A stretch of DNA of 64,000 nt, from assembly GCA_043101615.1 (NCBI GenBank), contig JBICID010000101.1:1-64000 (forward strand). Reading direction: 5' to 3'. Positions within the stretch are counted from its first letter, which is position 1. Every line of letters begins with the position of its first letter. The translations under genes were made by a program, and so were the position numbers. Of this stretch, positions 40,246 through 49,011 are shown piece after piece. Source of the DNA: JBLHKT01 sp043101615. GTDB taxonomy: Bacteria > Planctomycetota > Phycisphaerae > Phycisphaerales > UBA1924. The notes beneath the pieces are model-generated. The model did no database searches, was not told where the DNA came from, and saw only the letters and a program-made list of their open reading frames with translations.

Positions 40246-41460
40246 TTAATACGCGCAACGCTTCCGCAGCCGGCGCTCGTCGTGCGGGTCGTGCGTGGCG
40301 AGAGCCTCGGCGATGCGGACGCCCGCCAGCCCGTCGCCGAAGGGGTGGCTCGCGCCGCCCTCGTCGGACGTGTCGCACTGGGCCGCGCGGTCGAGGGCCC
40401 CGCGGATCGCCTCGGCGTCCTCCGCCGCCCAGAAGGTCAGGCCCTCGGCCCGCTCGCGACCCGCCTGGCGCTGCCCGATGTCCACGGTGGGGCACCCGAG
40501 GGCCGCGGCCTCGATCAGGCCCGAGGACGAGTTGCCGACCAGCACCCCCCCCCGGGAGTCTGGCTTGTCGTCCGCGTGCTGCTCGGCCAGGCGCTTCAGC
40601 ACGCCGACGAACTCGTCGCGCGTCAGGTGGCGTTCCAGGTGGACCGCGTCGCCAGCGTTGACCAGCGCCCGCAGCACGCCCTCGCGCCCGGGGTCGAAGT
40701 TCGGGTGCAGCGCCAGCACGCGTCGGCCTTCCAGGGCCTCCAGCACCAGGCTGGTCGCGTGCTCCTCGGCCTCGTCGGTGCGCCCGATCGGGTGCATCAG
40801 CAGCACGGCGTCCGGGGCGCCCAGCTCGGCCCATCGCTTGTCGCCGATCGGGCGGACCGAGGCGAGCCCGTCGAGCGCCGGCGAGCCGACCACGACCACG
40901 TCCTGCGGGCGCTCGCCCATCTTGCGGATGCGCTCGCCGGAGGTCACGGTCGCCGCGAGGTGCAGGTGGGCGAGCTTGGTGATCGCGTGTCGCATCGACT
41001 CGTCGGCGACGCCCTCGGCCCGGTCCCCGCCGTGGATGTGGGCCAGGGCCAGCCCGCCCAGGCTCGCGGCGGTCGCGGCCGCGTACGCCTCGACCCGGTC
41101 CCCCAGCACCACCACCCACTCGGGCGCGTGTGCCCGGAACGAGCGTCCGAAGCGCGAGATCCCCTTGCCGACCGCTTCCACGTCGGCCCAGCGTCCGACC
41201 TTCCCGGCGACCTGCATCGGGACCGAGTCCGCGACGTCGAAGTCCCGCTTCACGTCGTAGAAGGTCAGCCCGGGCTGGATGAGGTGCGAGCCCGAGGCGA
41301 TCACGAGCAGTTCCAGGTCGCGGCGTGTCTGGATCGCGTGCATCACGGGGCGCAGCAGCCCGTAGTCGGCGCGCGAGCCGGTCACCACCGCCACGCGGCG
41401 CGGGCGGTCGGCCTCCGCGGTCCCGCTGCGTTCGTCGCCCGCCCAGTCCGGTCCGATCAT
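40246..41460 (-). CDS. UDP-GlcNAc 2-epimerase, hydrolysing (NeuC-like)
   Basis: The 404-residue protein has the GT-B-like epimerase fold with TGSRADYGLLRP (residues 27-37), VVLGDRVEA, IHGGDRAEGVADESMRH and NSSSGLIEAAALGCPTVDIG. This matches the NeuC/LegG branch, which releases UDP and makes ManNAc-type sugars for sialic, legionaminic or other nonulosonic acids. No nonulosonate synthase (NeuB) or cytidylyltransferase (NeuA) gene is in the window, so the end product is open. It is divergent from dxr across 76 bases. A repeat hairpin ends at its stop codon. Confidence 0.9.
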   Translation of the reverse strand: MIGPDWAGDERSGTAEADRPRRVAVVTGSRADYGLLRPVMHAIQTRRDLELLVIASGSHLIQPGLTFYDVKRDFDVADSVPMQVAGKVGRWADVEAVGKGISRFGRSFRAHAPEWVVVLGDRVEAYAAATAASLGGLALAHIHGGDRAEGVADESMRHAITKLAHLHLAATVTSGERIRKMGERPQDVVVVGSPALDGLASVRPIGDKRWAELGAPDAVLLMHPIGRTDEAEEHATSLVLEALEGRRVLALHPNFDPGREGVLRALVNAGDAVHLERHLTRDEFVGVLKRLAEQHADDKPDSRGGVLVGNSSSGLIEAAALGCPTVDIGQRQAGRERAEGLTFWAAEDAEAIRGALDRAAQCDTSDEGGASHPFGDGLAGVRIAEALATHDPHDERRLRKRCAY

Positions 41461-41536
41461 GCGCTGCCTCGCGTTCCGTCGGGGGGCGGTGGGGGCGTGC
41501 CATGCCGCCCTCGCCCCGGGCCACTACGCTTGCCCG

Positions 41537-42808
41537 ATGCCTCCCGGAGCATACACCCCGCCCGTCCGAACCACTCGTCGCGATCCCGAGCGACCGGTGC
41601 GAGTCCTCGTGCTGGGTTCGACGGGCTCCATCGGGACGCAGACGCTCGACGTGATCGACCATCTCAACGCCCTCGCGGAACGCGGCGAGACGGCGCAACG
41701 CTTTGCCGTCGTGGGCCTTGCGGGCGGCAACAGCTCGGACCTGCTCGACGCGCAGGCGCACACGCACGGGGTCTCGCGCGTGGTGCGGGCGTCCGACGAC
41801 GAGCCGGGCCGCCCCGGCTCTGGCGCCGAGCGACTGGTGCGCGAGCTGGGCGAGGACGACGCGCTCCGCCCGGACATCGTCGTGGCCTCGATCGTGGGGG
41901 CCGCGGGCATCCGGTCCACGCTGGCCGCGGCGGGGCTGGGGCTGGACCTGGCGCTGGCGAACAAGGAGTCGCTGGTCGCGGCGGGGGAGCTGGTGGTGAG
42001 CGCCTGTCGCGCGTCCGGGGCGAGGCTGCTGCCGGTCGATTCCGAGCACGCGGCGCTGTGGCACGCGTCGATGTCGTTCGCCGGCCCGGGCTACGCCCCG
42101 CCCGCGCCGCTGCCGGCGGGCGTGCGCCGACTCGTTCTCACCGCCTCGGGCGGCCCGTTCCGCGACGCGGACGAGTGGCCCGCGGACCGGCTCGCGAGCG
42201 TCACGCCCGAGCAGGCGCTCGCCCACCCCACCTGGGACATGGGCCCCAAGGTCACCATCGACTGCGCCAGCCTCACCAACAAGGCGCTGGAGCTGATCGA
42301 GGCCCACTGGCTGTACGGCGTCGGCGAGGACCGGCTCGACGTGCTGGTGCACCCGCAGTCCACGGTGCACTCGATGGTCGAGGGGGCCGACGGGTCGTTC
42401 GTGGCCCAGCTCGGCCCGACGGACATGCGGGCCCCGATCCAGCAGGCGCTGACCTTCCCGGAGCGCGTCGAGCCCGCGTGCGGTCGGATGGCGCTGGGCG
42501 CGCTCACCCGCCTGGACTTCCACGCGCCGGACGAGTCGCGCTTCGGGGCGATCGGGCTGGCGCGGCGTGTGATGCGGCTCGGGGGCAGCGCGGGGGCCGT
42601 CTTCAACGGGGCCAACGAGGAGGCGGTCAGGGCCTTCCTCGACGGACGCCTGGCGTTCGACCGCATCACCGCGCTCGCGGCGGAGGCGATCGACGAGCTG
42701 GGCGCGAGCGAGCTTCGCACCCTGGGGGACGTGTGGGAGGCGGACCGCGCGGCCCGCGAGTTCGTGCGGGCGCGTCTCGCCCCGTCCGGCGCGGGGCGTG
42801 CCCCATGA
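41537..42808 (+). CDS. dxr: 1-deoxy-D-xylulose 5-phosphate reductoisomerase
   Basis: The 423-residue enzyme makes 2-C-methyl-D-erythritol 4-phosphate in the MEP isoprenoid pathway. The NADPH-binding GSTGSIGTQTLDVI lies at residues 27-40, the metal-site motif reads VDSEHAALWH, and NKALELIEAHWL with VHPQSTVHSMVE are family signatures. It has about 25 extra N-terminal residues and short insertions such as ASDDEPGRPGSGAE. The ATG chosen is the first with a plausible N-terminus; no good ribosome binding site is visible. Its stop overlaps the start of the glycosyltransferase gene (ATGA), an unusual pairing of isoprenoid synthesis with glycosylation. Confidence 0.95.
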   Translation: MPPGAYTPPVRTTRRDPERPVRVLVLGSTGSIGTQTLDVIDHLNALAERGETAQRFAVVGLAGGNSSDLLDAQAHTHGVSRVVRASDDEPGRPGSGAERLVRELGEDDALRPDIVVASIVGAAGIRSTLAAAGLGLDLALANKESLVAAGELVVSACRASGARLLPVDSEHAALWHASMSFAGPGYAPPAPLPAGVRRLVLTASGGPFRDADEWPADRLASVTPEQALAHPTWDMGPKVTIDCASLTNKALELIEAHWLYGVGEDRLDVLVHPQSTVHSMVEGADGSFVAQLGPTDMRAPIQQALTFPERVEPACGRMALGALTRLDFHAPDESRFGAIGLARRVMRLGGSAGAVFNGANEEAVRAFLDGRLAFDRITALAAEAIDELGASELRTLGDVWEADRAAREFVRARLAPSGAGRAP

Positions 42809-44598
42809 GCGACCCGAGGATCCTCAGGCAGCTCCAGCAGGCGCACGAGAAGTTCGCGAAGGGGCGTGTGGACGAGGCGATCGCGGGCGCCCGGCGCGCG
42901 ATCGCGAAGGCCCCCGGGCACCCCGAGGGCGCCAGGCTGATCTGCCAGATGCTGCTGACCCGCGGGCGTGTGGACGAGGCGCGGTACGCGCTCGAGGGCG
43001 CCCTCCGGACACACCCCGAGCGTGCGGACCTGCACCTGCAGGCCGGCGAGGTCGAGGCGATGGCCGGCGGGCACGCCCCCGCGCTCGGTCACGTCGAGCG
43101 GGCGTTGGAGCTGTCCCCGGGCCTGCCCCGGGCCCTGGCGGTCCGCGGGCGGTTGCTGCTCGGGGCGGGGCGACACACCGAGGCCGTGGCGGATCTCCGC
43201 GCCGCGTCCGAGGAGCTGCCCGACGAGCCGGAGCACCGGTCGAATCTCTCGATGGCGCTGCTGGCGACCGGGCACGCGCCCGAGGCGTGCGACCTGCTGC
43301 GCGAGCTGTGCCGCGAGCGGCCCGCGTTCCTGCCGGCGCGGGCGGCGCTCGCGCAGTCGCTCAACTACCACCCGGACGCCTCGCCCGAGGAGATCGCCGA
43401 GGCGCACCGGGCGTACGGACGCCTCGCCGAGAGCCAGGTGAACGAGCTCGCCCCGGACCCGGGCGCGCTCAAGGGAGACGGACCGGTCCGCGTGGGGTTC
43501 CTGACGCGCGACCTGCGCCGGCACTCGTGCGCGTACTTCCTGCTGCCGATCCTGGAGCACCTGGACCGCGCCCGCTTCGAGCCCGTCGCGTACATGGACG
43601 ACCCGCACGCCGACGACCTGACCGAGGTCTTCCGGGGACGGTTTGCGCTGTGGCGCGAGACGGCCCGGCTGAGCAACAGGGACCTCGCCGACACGATCCG
43701 CAAGGACCGCGTCGGGCTGCTGCTCGACCTGGGGGCCCACTTCTTCGGCAACCGATTGGCGGTGATGGCCCACCGCCCCGCACCCGCCAGCGCGACCTAC
43801 CTGGCCTACCCCAACACGACCGGCCTGTCGCGCGTGGACGCCCGGATCGTGGACGGGCTGACCGACCCCGAGGGGGGCGAGAGGGGGGCGGACCCCTTCG
43901 CGACCGAGACGCTGGTGCGGCTCGAGGCGCCGCTGTGGTGCTACCGCCCGGACACGGGCCTGCCCGAGCCCGGGGCGTGCCCGGACGGGCAGGCGTTCAC
44001 CTATGCGAGCTTCAACGATCTCAAGAAGATCAACGGCCCACTGCTGGACGACTGGGCCGAGATCCTGACCAGGGCCCCCGGCACGCGCCTGCTGCTCAAG
44101 ACCGGGGCGCTGGGCGACGACGCGGTCCGCGCGGAGCTGCGCGAGCGTCTCGCGTCGCGCGGCGTCGATCCGGACCGGTTCGAGCTGCTGGGGCACGTCG
44201 CGGACCACGCCGAGCACCTGGCCCTGTACAGGCGGGCCCACGTCGCGCTCGACACCCACCCCTACTGCGGGACGACGACCACGCTCGAGGCGGCCTGGAT
44301 GGGCGTGCCGACCGTGACGCTCGCTCCTGATGTCCCCCGTCACGCGTCCAGGGTCGGGCTGAGCCTGAACACGGCGCTGGGGCTGACGGACTGCATCACG
44401 GGATCACGCGCCGAGTACGTGAACCGCGCGGTCGAGCTGGCAGAGTCGTTCCAGGCGGATCCCTCGCGGCTCAACACGCTGCGGGTGGGCCTGCGGGAAC
44501 GGTTCGAGGGATCGCCCCTGCGAGACGAGGCGGGGTTTACCCGCAGGTTCGAGGCGGCGCTGGAGCGCGTCATCGAGCTCGCCCGCGGGCGCGCATAA
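42805..44598 (+). CDS. TPR-GT41 (SPINDLY/OGT-like) glycosyltransferase
   Basis: The 597-residue protein has about six TPR-like repeats in residues 1-225 and then a GT41 catalytic region. Family motifs are RVGFLTRDLRRHSCAYFLLP, LAYPNTTGLSRVDARIVDG, FNDLKKINGPLLDDWAEIL and ALDTHPYCGTTTTLEAAWMG. In eukaryotes GT41 adds GlcNAc or fucose to protein Ser/Thr; bacterial members are often found in polysaccharide or flagellin glycosylation regions. The acceptor is unknown. It overlaps dxr by four bases, and a NeuC-like epimerase gene lies upstream of dxr on the other strand. Confidence 0.9.
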   Translation: MSDPRILRQLQQAHEKFAKGRVDEAIAGARRAIAKAPGHPEGARLICQMLLTRGRVDEARYALEGALRTHPERADLHLQAGEVEAMAGGHAPALGHVERALELSPGLPRALAVRGRLLLGAGRHTEAVADLRAASEELPDEPEHRSNLSMALLATGHAPEACDLLRELCRERPAFLPARAALAQSLNYHPDASPEEIAEAHRAYGRLAESQVNELAPDPGALKGDGPVRVGFLTRDLRRHSCAYFLLPILEHLDRARFEPVAYMDDPHADDLTEVFRGRFALWRETARLSNRDLADTIRKDRVGLLLDLGAHFFGNRLAVMAHRPAPASATYLAYPNTTGLSRVDARIVDGLTDPEGGERGADPFATETLVRLEAPLWCYRPDTGLPEPGACPDGQAFTYASFNDLKKINGPLLDDWAEILTRAPGTRLLLKTGALGDDAVRAELRERLASRGVDPDRFELLGHVADHAEHLALYRRAHVALDTHPYCGTTTTLEAAWMGVPTVTLAPDVPRHASRVGLSLNTALGLTDCITGSRAEYVNRAVELAESFQADPSRLNTLRVGLRERFEGSPLRDEAGFTRRFEAALERVIELARGRA

Positions 44599-44667
44599 CC
44601 GCGGTCTCACCCCCCCCCCCAGCGCCCCGAAGAGCCTGACTCAACCGGGGATCGAGCAGTGGGGGGG

Positions 44668-45486
44668 TCAGCAGCCGGCGAGGAAGGCGTTGACGAAGGC
44701 CCCGATGTCGCCGTTGTCGATGATGCCGTCCACGGTGAAGTCGGCCGCCGGGTCCTGGGCCAGGAAGAGTGTGATGAAGGCACCGATATCGCCGTTGTCG
44801 ACCACGCCGTCGGCGTTCAGGTCCGGCGGGCAGGGCGGCTCGATCGGGCCGACCGAGATCGCGAACCCGACGGTGGAGAAGCTCGGCCCCTCGGCGACGA
44901 TCCTCGCGGAGCGGATCACCGGGGCGGGAAAGTGCACGCCCTTGAAGTCGAGAAACAGCTTCAGATGGATGATGTCCGCGGTGTAGAAGTCCGCGAGCAG
45001 GGCCCCCTCGCCGTTCGGTGCGTCGAAGACCTGGATGCGGTCGCGGTCGTTCGGCGTCAGGCTGGTCGCGAACGGCCCGAGGATGGAGGTGCTGCCGAAC
45101 GCGGTCAGTGGCTCGGAGAAGTTGATGATCAGGTCACCGGTGGTCGGTGACGGGTTGGCGTAGTCCCCGTCGAAGTCTCCCGGGTCGACCATCGGGTCGG
45201 GGGTGATCCGGAAGGAGTCCCAGGTGCTCGGGGTGTAATTGATGCAGCCCGAGGGGAAGCGGTGATCGATGGTGAATTCGCTGTAGTAGGACGCCGTCAC
45301 GATGTGCCCGGCGCCCGTGTCGATGGGGATCGAGTCGCGATAGTGCACGCCGCACGGTGAGGGGTTGTCGATGTCGTAAAAGACGGCGTACGGGATGTCT
45401 GAGAAGGAATCGACCACCGTGCCCTGGGCGCGGGCGTGGTTGTTGGTGATCACGACGACGGCCAAACCCGACACGAGCGTGCGCAT
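44668..45486 (-). CDS. secreted protein with GC-type dockerin tail
   Basis: The 272-residue protein has a short signal peptide (VSGLAVVVITNNHARAQ), a beta-rich middle region of no recognised family (SFSDIPYAVFYDIDNPSPCG; FRITPDPMVDPGDFDGDY) and a C-terminal pair of EF-hand-like repeats. The repeats read DLNADGVVDNGDIGAFITLF and TVDGIIDNGDIGAFVNAF and end in AGC. In related genomes this tail is annotated as a GC-type dockerin anchoring domain. It is the first of three such genes in a row on this strand. It lies in tail-to-tail orientation with the glycosyltransferase gene, separated by a run of ten C. Confidence 0.8.
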   Translation of the reverse strand: MRTLVSGLAVVVITNNHARAQGTVVDSFSDIPYAVFYDIDNPSPCGVHYRDSIPIDTGAGHIVTASYYSEFTIDHRFPSGCINYTPSTWDSFRITPDPMVDPGDFDGDYANPSPTTGDLIINFSEPLTAFGSTSILGPFATSLTPNDRDRIQVFDAPNGEGALLADFYTADIIHLKLFLDFKGVHFPAPVIRSARIVAEGPSFSTVGFAISVGPIEPPCPPDLNADGVVDNGDIGAFITLFLAQDPAADFTVDGIIDNGDIGAFVNAFLAGC

Positions 45487-45620
45487 GGGAAGCCTCCGGA
45501 TGGATCGCGCGAGTCTACCCATCCGTGCGCTCGCTTCCACCGGGTGCGCGGGGCTCGCCGTTCGAAAAACACGCGACGGACGGCGGGCGGACGGGGCCGA
45601 TACGGTCGCGGTTCGTGTGT

Positions 45621-47039
45621 TCAGCAGCCGGCGAGGTAGGCGGTGACGAAGGCGCCGATGTCGCCGTTGTCGAGGATGCCGTCGCCGGTGAAGTCGGCCG
45701 CGAGGTCCGAGTCGAGGAAGAGCGTGACGAAGGCGTTCAGGTCGCCGTTGTCGAGCACGCCGTCGGCATTGATGTCGGGCGTGCAGACGGTCTCGCACGA
45801 GTCGGCGACGCCGTTGTTGTTGTCGTCCACGGGGTTGGCCGAGACGATGCGTCGCAGCTCGCCGCTGCCGTAGAGCGCCATGTACATCTCGCCGGCGAGG
45901 TCCTCGCCGAAGGAGGTCAGCTCGAACCCGCCCGGCCCGATCTGGTTGGTGAGGTTCTGGAAGTCGGTGCGCGAGACGCCGTCGGTCTTGAGTGCCCAGA
46001 CCTGTCCGGTGCAGTAGTCGCCGAAGAGGTACCAGCCGTCCAGCTCGGGCGCGGCGCACCCGCGGTAGACGTACCCGCCGGTGATCGACGCGCACACCTT
46101 GCCGACGTGCGTGTAGTCGTGAACAGGCTCGGTCAGCGTCGACGGGTCGGGGCAGTTGCCGGTGTTGAAGTCGAAGGTGCCCTCGCGGCAGCGCCAGCCG
46201 TAGTTCTCGCCGCCCACGCTGGACGCGCCCTGAAAGTTGACCTCCTCGCGCGCGTTCTGCCCGACGTCGGCGATGTACAGGTCGCCGGTCTGGCGGTCGA
46301 AGCTGTTCCGCCACGGGTTGCGCAGCCCGTAGGCCCAGATCTCGTCGAGCCCGCTCACGCCCACGAACGGGTTGGACGACGGGACAGCGTAGTTGCGCGC
46401 GTTGTCGGCTGGGAAGTCGTCCCCGTCCACGTCGATCCGCAGCATCTTGCCCAGCAGCGTCTCGAGGCTCTGCCCGTTGCCGACGTCCGGGTTGTGCCCG
46501 GCGCCCGTGTCCCCGCTGCCGCCCCCGTCGCCCGAGGCTATGTACAGGTACCCGTCCGGGCCGAAACCGAGCCACCCCCCGTTGTGGTTCGCCTGCGGCT
46601 GCCCGATCCGCAGCAGCTCGCGACGGGACGAGGCGTCGGCCCGCGTCGCGGTCAGCGGGTCCCCGTCGGCGGCGTACTCGGCCAGCACCGACGTCCCCGA
46701 GAGCTCGGTGTGGTAGATGTAGAACAGCCCGTTCTGCTCGAACTGCGGGTGGAAGGCCAGCCCCAGCAGCCCCTGCTCGCTGACGGTGCTGGTGCTCGAG
46801 GCGATGTCGAGGTAGCTCGCCCCCTGCACCTGCCCGCTCGCCAGGTCCACCAGCCGGATCCGCCCCGCCTTCTCGAGCACGTACAGGCGGCCCGCGTCCC
46901 CGGGCGCGTGCGTCACGAACGTCGGAGAGCTCAGGCCCGTCGCGACGGTCTCGGTCGACAGGTCGAGCTGGGCCGACGCGAGCGACGAAGAAACGGCGAG
47001 CGCGGAAGCGGCGAGCACGGTGCTGGGTCTGCGGGGCAT
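45621..47039 (-). CDS. secreted PQQ-dependent sugar dehydrogenase-like protein, dockerin tail
   Basis: The 472-residue protein has a signal peptide (ending ASAQ) and the six-bladed propeller of the soluble aldose sugar dehydrogenase family (GSDH). Signature segments are PTFVTHAPGDAGRLYVLEKAGRIR, QGLLGLAFHPQF, QANHNGGWLGFGPDGYLYIASGDGG (in parts) and YGLRNPWRNSFDR. In family members PQQ sits over the propeller centre and sugars are oxidised. The C-terminus carries a spacer with DDNNNGVADSC and a GC-type dockerin pair. A GGGAGGGA ribosome binding site precedes the ATG. PQQ synthesis genes are not in the window. Confidence 0.88.
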   Translation of the reverse strand: MPRRPSTVLAASALAVSSSLASAQLDLSTETVATGLSSPTFVTHAPGDAGRLYVLEKAGRIRLVDLASGQVQGASYLDIASSTSTVSEQGLLGLAFHPQFEQNGLFYIYHTELSGTSVLAEYAADGDPLTATRADASSRRELLRIGQPQANHNGGWLGFGPDGYLYIASGDGGGSGDTGAGHNPDVGNGQSLETLLGKMLRIDVDGDDFPADNARNYAVPSSNPFVGVSGLDEIWAYGLRNPWRNSFDRQTGDLYIADVGQNAREEVNFQGASSVGGENYGWRCREGTFDFNTGNCPDPSTLTEPVHDYTHVGKVCASITGGYVYRGCAAPELDGWYLFGDYCTGQVWALKTDGVSRTDFQNLTNQIGPGGFELTSFGEDLAGEMYMALYGSGELRRIVSANPVDDNNNGVADSCETVCTPDINADGVLDNGDLNAFVTLFLDSDLAADFTGDGILDNGDIGAFVTAYLAGC

Positions 47040-47130
47040 GGTCCCTCCCTTGGAATGGTGCCAGCCCAAGGCTACACGACAACCCGGACCGCTCCAAGGG
47101 AATTCGCAAACCGGAGGTGCGTGTCCGTGC

Positions 47131-48927
47131 TCAGCACCCCGCCAGGAAGCGCTCCACGAACGCGTGTATGTCGCCCTGGTCCACCACGCTGTCGCCGTTC
47201 ACGTCGGCCCAGCGCGAGCCGGACAGGAACTCGCTCACGAAGCCGCTGATGTCGCCCAGGTCGAGCACGCCGTCGCCGGTGAACTCGGCCGGGCAGAAGT
47301 AGGCGTTGGGTGTGGCGAGCACGAGCGCCTCGGTGGTGTCCTCAAAGCGGACGGAGAGCAGGACCTGCTTGTGCGCGTTGGCGGAGGCCGGTCGCCCGTG
47401 GTGGCGTCCGTCCGACGGCGTGACGAACACGGCGTCGACGATCCGCACGTCGCCGGGGCCGACCTCCAGCGCGTCGCCGTGACGGAGGATGAGGCGCGGG
47501 CGCGGGGCGGCGTCGGACATCACCGCGGCGTACCCCTCGCCCAGGTCGTCCTCCACCCAGCACCACGCCGCGACGTGCCCGTCTCCGAGCGCCGCCATCG
47601 GCGCGAACGTGAACAGGTCCCAGTTGGCGACGAGGCCGGCGAGGGGCTCGAGGTCGATCGGGACACGGCGCTCGTTCATCAGCCAGCGTTCGTCTCCGCC
47701 CTGCGTGCGCTCGATCAGCCCGTCCATGAGGTCGAGCACCTCGTCGTCGGCCTGGACCATGATGAGCACGTTCCCGTCCTCGTCGGTCTGGTAGTCGCCG
47801 ATGTGCTTCACCTCGTCGCCGGGAGCGCCCCCGGGCACCGGGTCGCCCTCCTGCTTGAGCACGCTCAGCACCCCGGCGTTCCACTCCAGCAGCACGTAGG
47901 AGCCGAAGTTGGTCGCCTCTTCCCGGGCCGCGGCGAAGAAGACGATGCGCTGCTCGCCCGCGAACAGCGGGCGGTTGGTCGCGCTCTGGCCCTGCGGGTA
48001 GGTCAGGCTCTGCAGGTAGCGGGGCGGGTCGTACCCGGGCACCTCGTCCCCGCTGATCGCGACCGGGTTCCCGCCCGTGGCCGGGCGGCTGGTGAAGATG
48101 CCCGAGCCCGGCGCGGTCCCGCCGTCCTCCAGCAGGCGAGCGTCCCACAGCAGGCGCCCGTCGCCGCTGGCGCTCAGCGTCCCGAACGCGTGGTAGTTCC
48201 AGGCCGTTTCGCTTCCGAACACCGGGGCCGCGTCGCCGGTCCGGGCCAGCTCCTCGCCGAACTGCCCGTCCGCGGTCACCAGGGCGATCGCGTCCGAGCC
48301 GTCGGCGTAGTTGACGATGACCCCGAGCGAGCCGTCCCGCCCGTACACGACCGGGTCGTTGCGCCCGCGGATGTTCCTGTCCAGGTCCTCGCCCGGGGCG
48401 ATCCCGGTCGGCGGGTTCCACGGGTCGAACAGCACGGACGGCTGGTTGTCGTCGGTGCGCCGGAAGACGACGCGGCGCTGGTCGCTCTGGTCCGGGTTGG
48501 AGACGTACGCCGCGAACGCCGCGTCCGCGTCGGACTCGCTGAAGAACAGGTCGAACGGGAAGGTCCGGTCGAGCAGCATGACCTCGCCGGCGACCAGCCC
48601 CGGCGCGGTGTCGCCCTGCTGCGCGATCGCGGAGAGGGCGAGCGGCGCGTTCGGATCGCCCCGCATCAGCACCGCCTCGCCCGCCTGCTCGGTCAGCACG
48701 GGGTCGAAGAGCTGCGCGCCGAACATCGCCCCGGACCGGTCCGAGAGTTCCGGCAGGTGGTAGGACCGCACCCGGTCCACGCCGACGCTCTCGAAATCGA
48801 AGCCGGGGACGGGCGCGCCCTCGGGCAGCCGGGTCGAGGCCACCACGTCCAGGTCGAACGCACGCGGCGGGGGCGTCGCCATCGCCTGGCCCACCACACA
48901 CGCCACGACCGCTGTCTGTGTCCGCAT
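47131..48927 (-). CDS. secreted beta-propeller-like protein with dockerin tail
   Basis: The 598-residue protein has a signal peptide and a repetitive beta-rich body in which phrases such as AIAQQGDTAPG, ELARTGDAAPVFGS, AISGDEVPGYDP and LKQEGDPVPGG recur. These 'G-D-x-x-P-G' blades are seen in planctomycete extracellular proteins of unknown function. The C-terminal tail has two EF-hand-like repeats, FTGDGVLDLGDISGFVSEF and VNGDSVVDQGDIHAFVERF, ending in AGC, and is more diverged than the neighbours' tails. A GGAGGG ribosome binding site precedes the ATG. Confidence 0.75.
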   Translation of the reverse strand: MRTQTAVVACVVGQAMATPPPRAFDLDVVASTRLPEGAPVPGFDFESVGVDRVRSYHLPELSDRSGAMFGAQLFDPVLTEQAGEAVLMRGDPNAPLALSAIAQQGDTAPGLVAGEVMLLDRTFPFDLFFSESDADAAFAAYVSNPDQSDQRRVVFRRTDDNQPSVLFDPWNPPTGIAPGEDLDRNIRGRNDPVVYGRDGSLGVIVNYADGSDAIALVTADGQFGEELARTGDAAPVFGSETAWNYHAFGTLSASGDGRLLWDARLLEDGGTAPGSGIFTSRPATGGNPVAISGDEVPGYDPPRYLQSLTYPQGQSATNRPLFAGEQRIVFFAAAREEATNFGSYVLLEWNAGVLSVLKQEGDPVPGGAPGDEVKHIGDYQTDEDGNVLIMVQADDEVLDLMDGLIERTQGGDERWLMNERRVPIDLEPLAGLVANWDLFTFAPMAALGDGHVAAWCWVEDDLGEGYAAVMSDAAPRPRLILRHGDALEVGPGDVRIVDAVFVTPSDGRHHGRPASANAHKQVLLSVRFEDTTEALVLATPNAYFCPAEFTGDGVLDLGDISGFVSEFLSGSRWADVNGDSVVDQGDIHAFVERFLAGC

Positions 48928-49011
48928 CGCCGAACCCTCCCGGTGCTCCGGACCCATGCTACCGGCGACGGCGGGGCGTGCCAACGGAATTCCGGAGCGG
49001 TCGAGGCGATT

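Noticed and set aside
39748..42804. Upstream extension of the GT41 frame to 39748
   Set aside because: The frame is open, but the sequence before 42805 is a shadow of the HDOD, epimerase and dxr genes, whereas the protein from 42805 has a normal TPR start and an ATGA overlap with dxr.
44608..44617. Run of ten C as a phase-variation tract
   Set aside because: It lies between two convergent genes, outside any coding region or promoter I can place, so slippage would not switch a gene.
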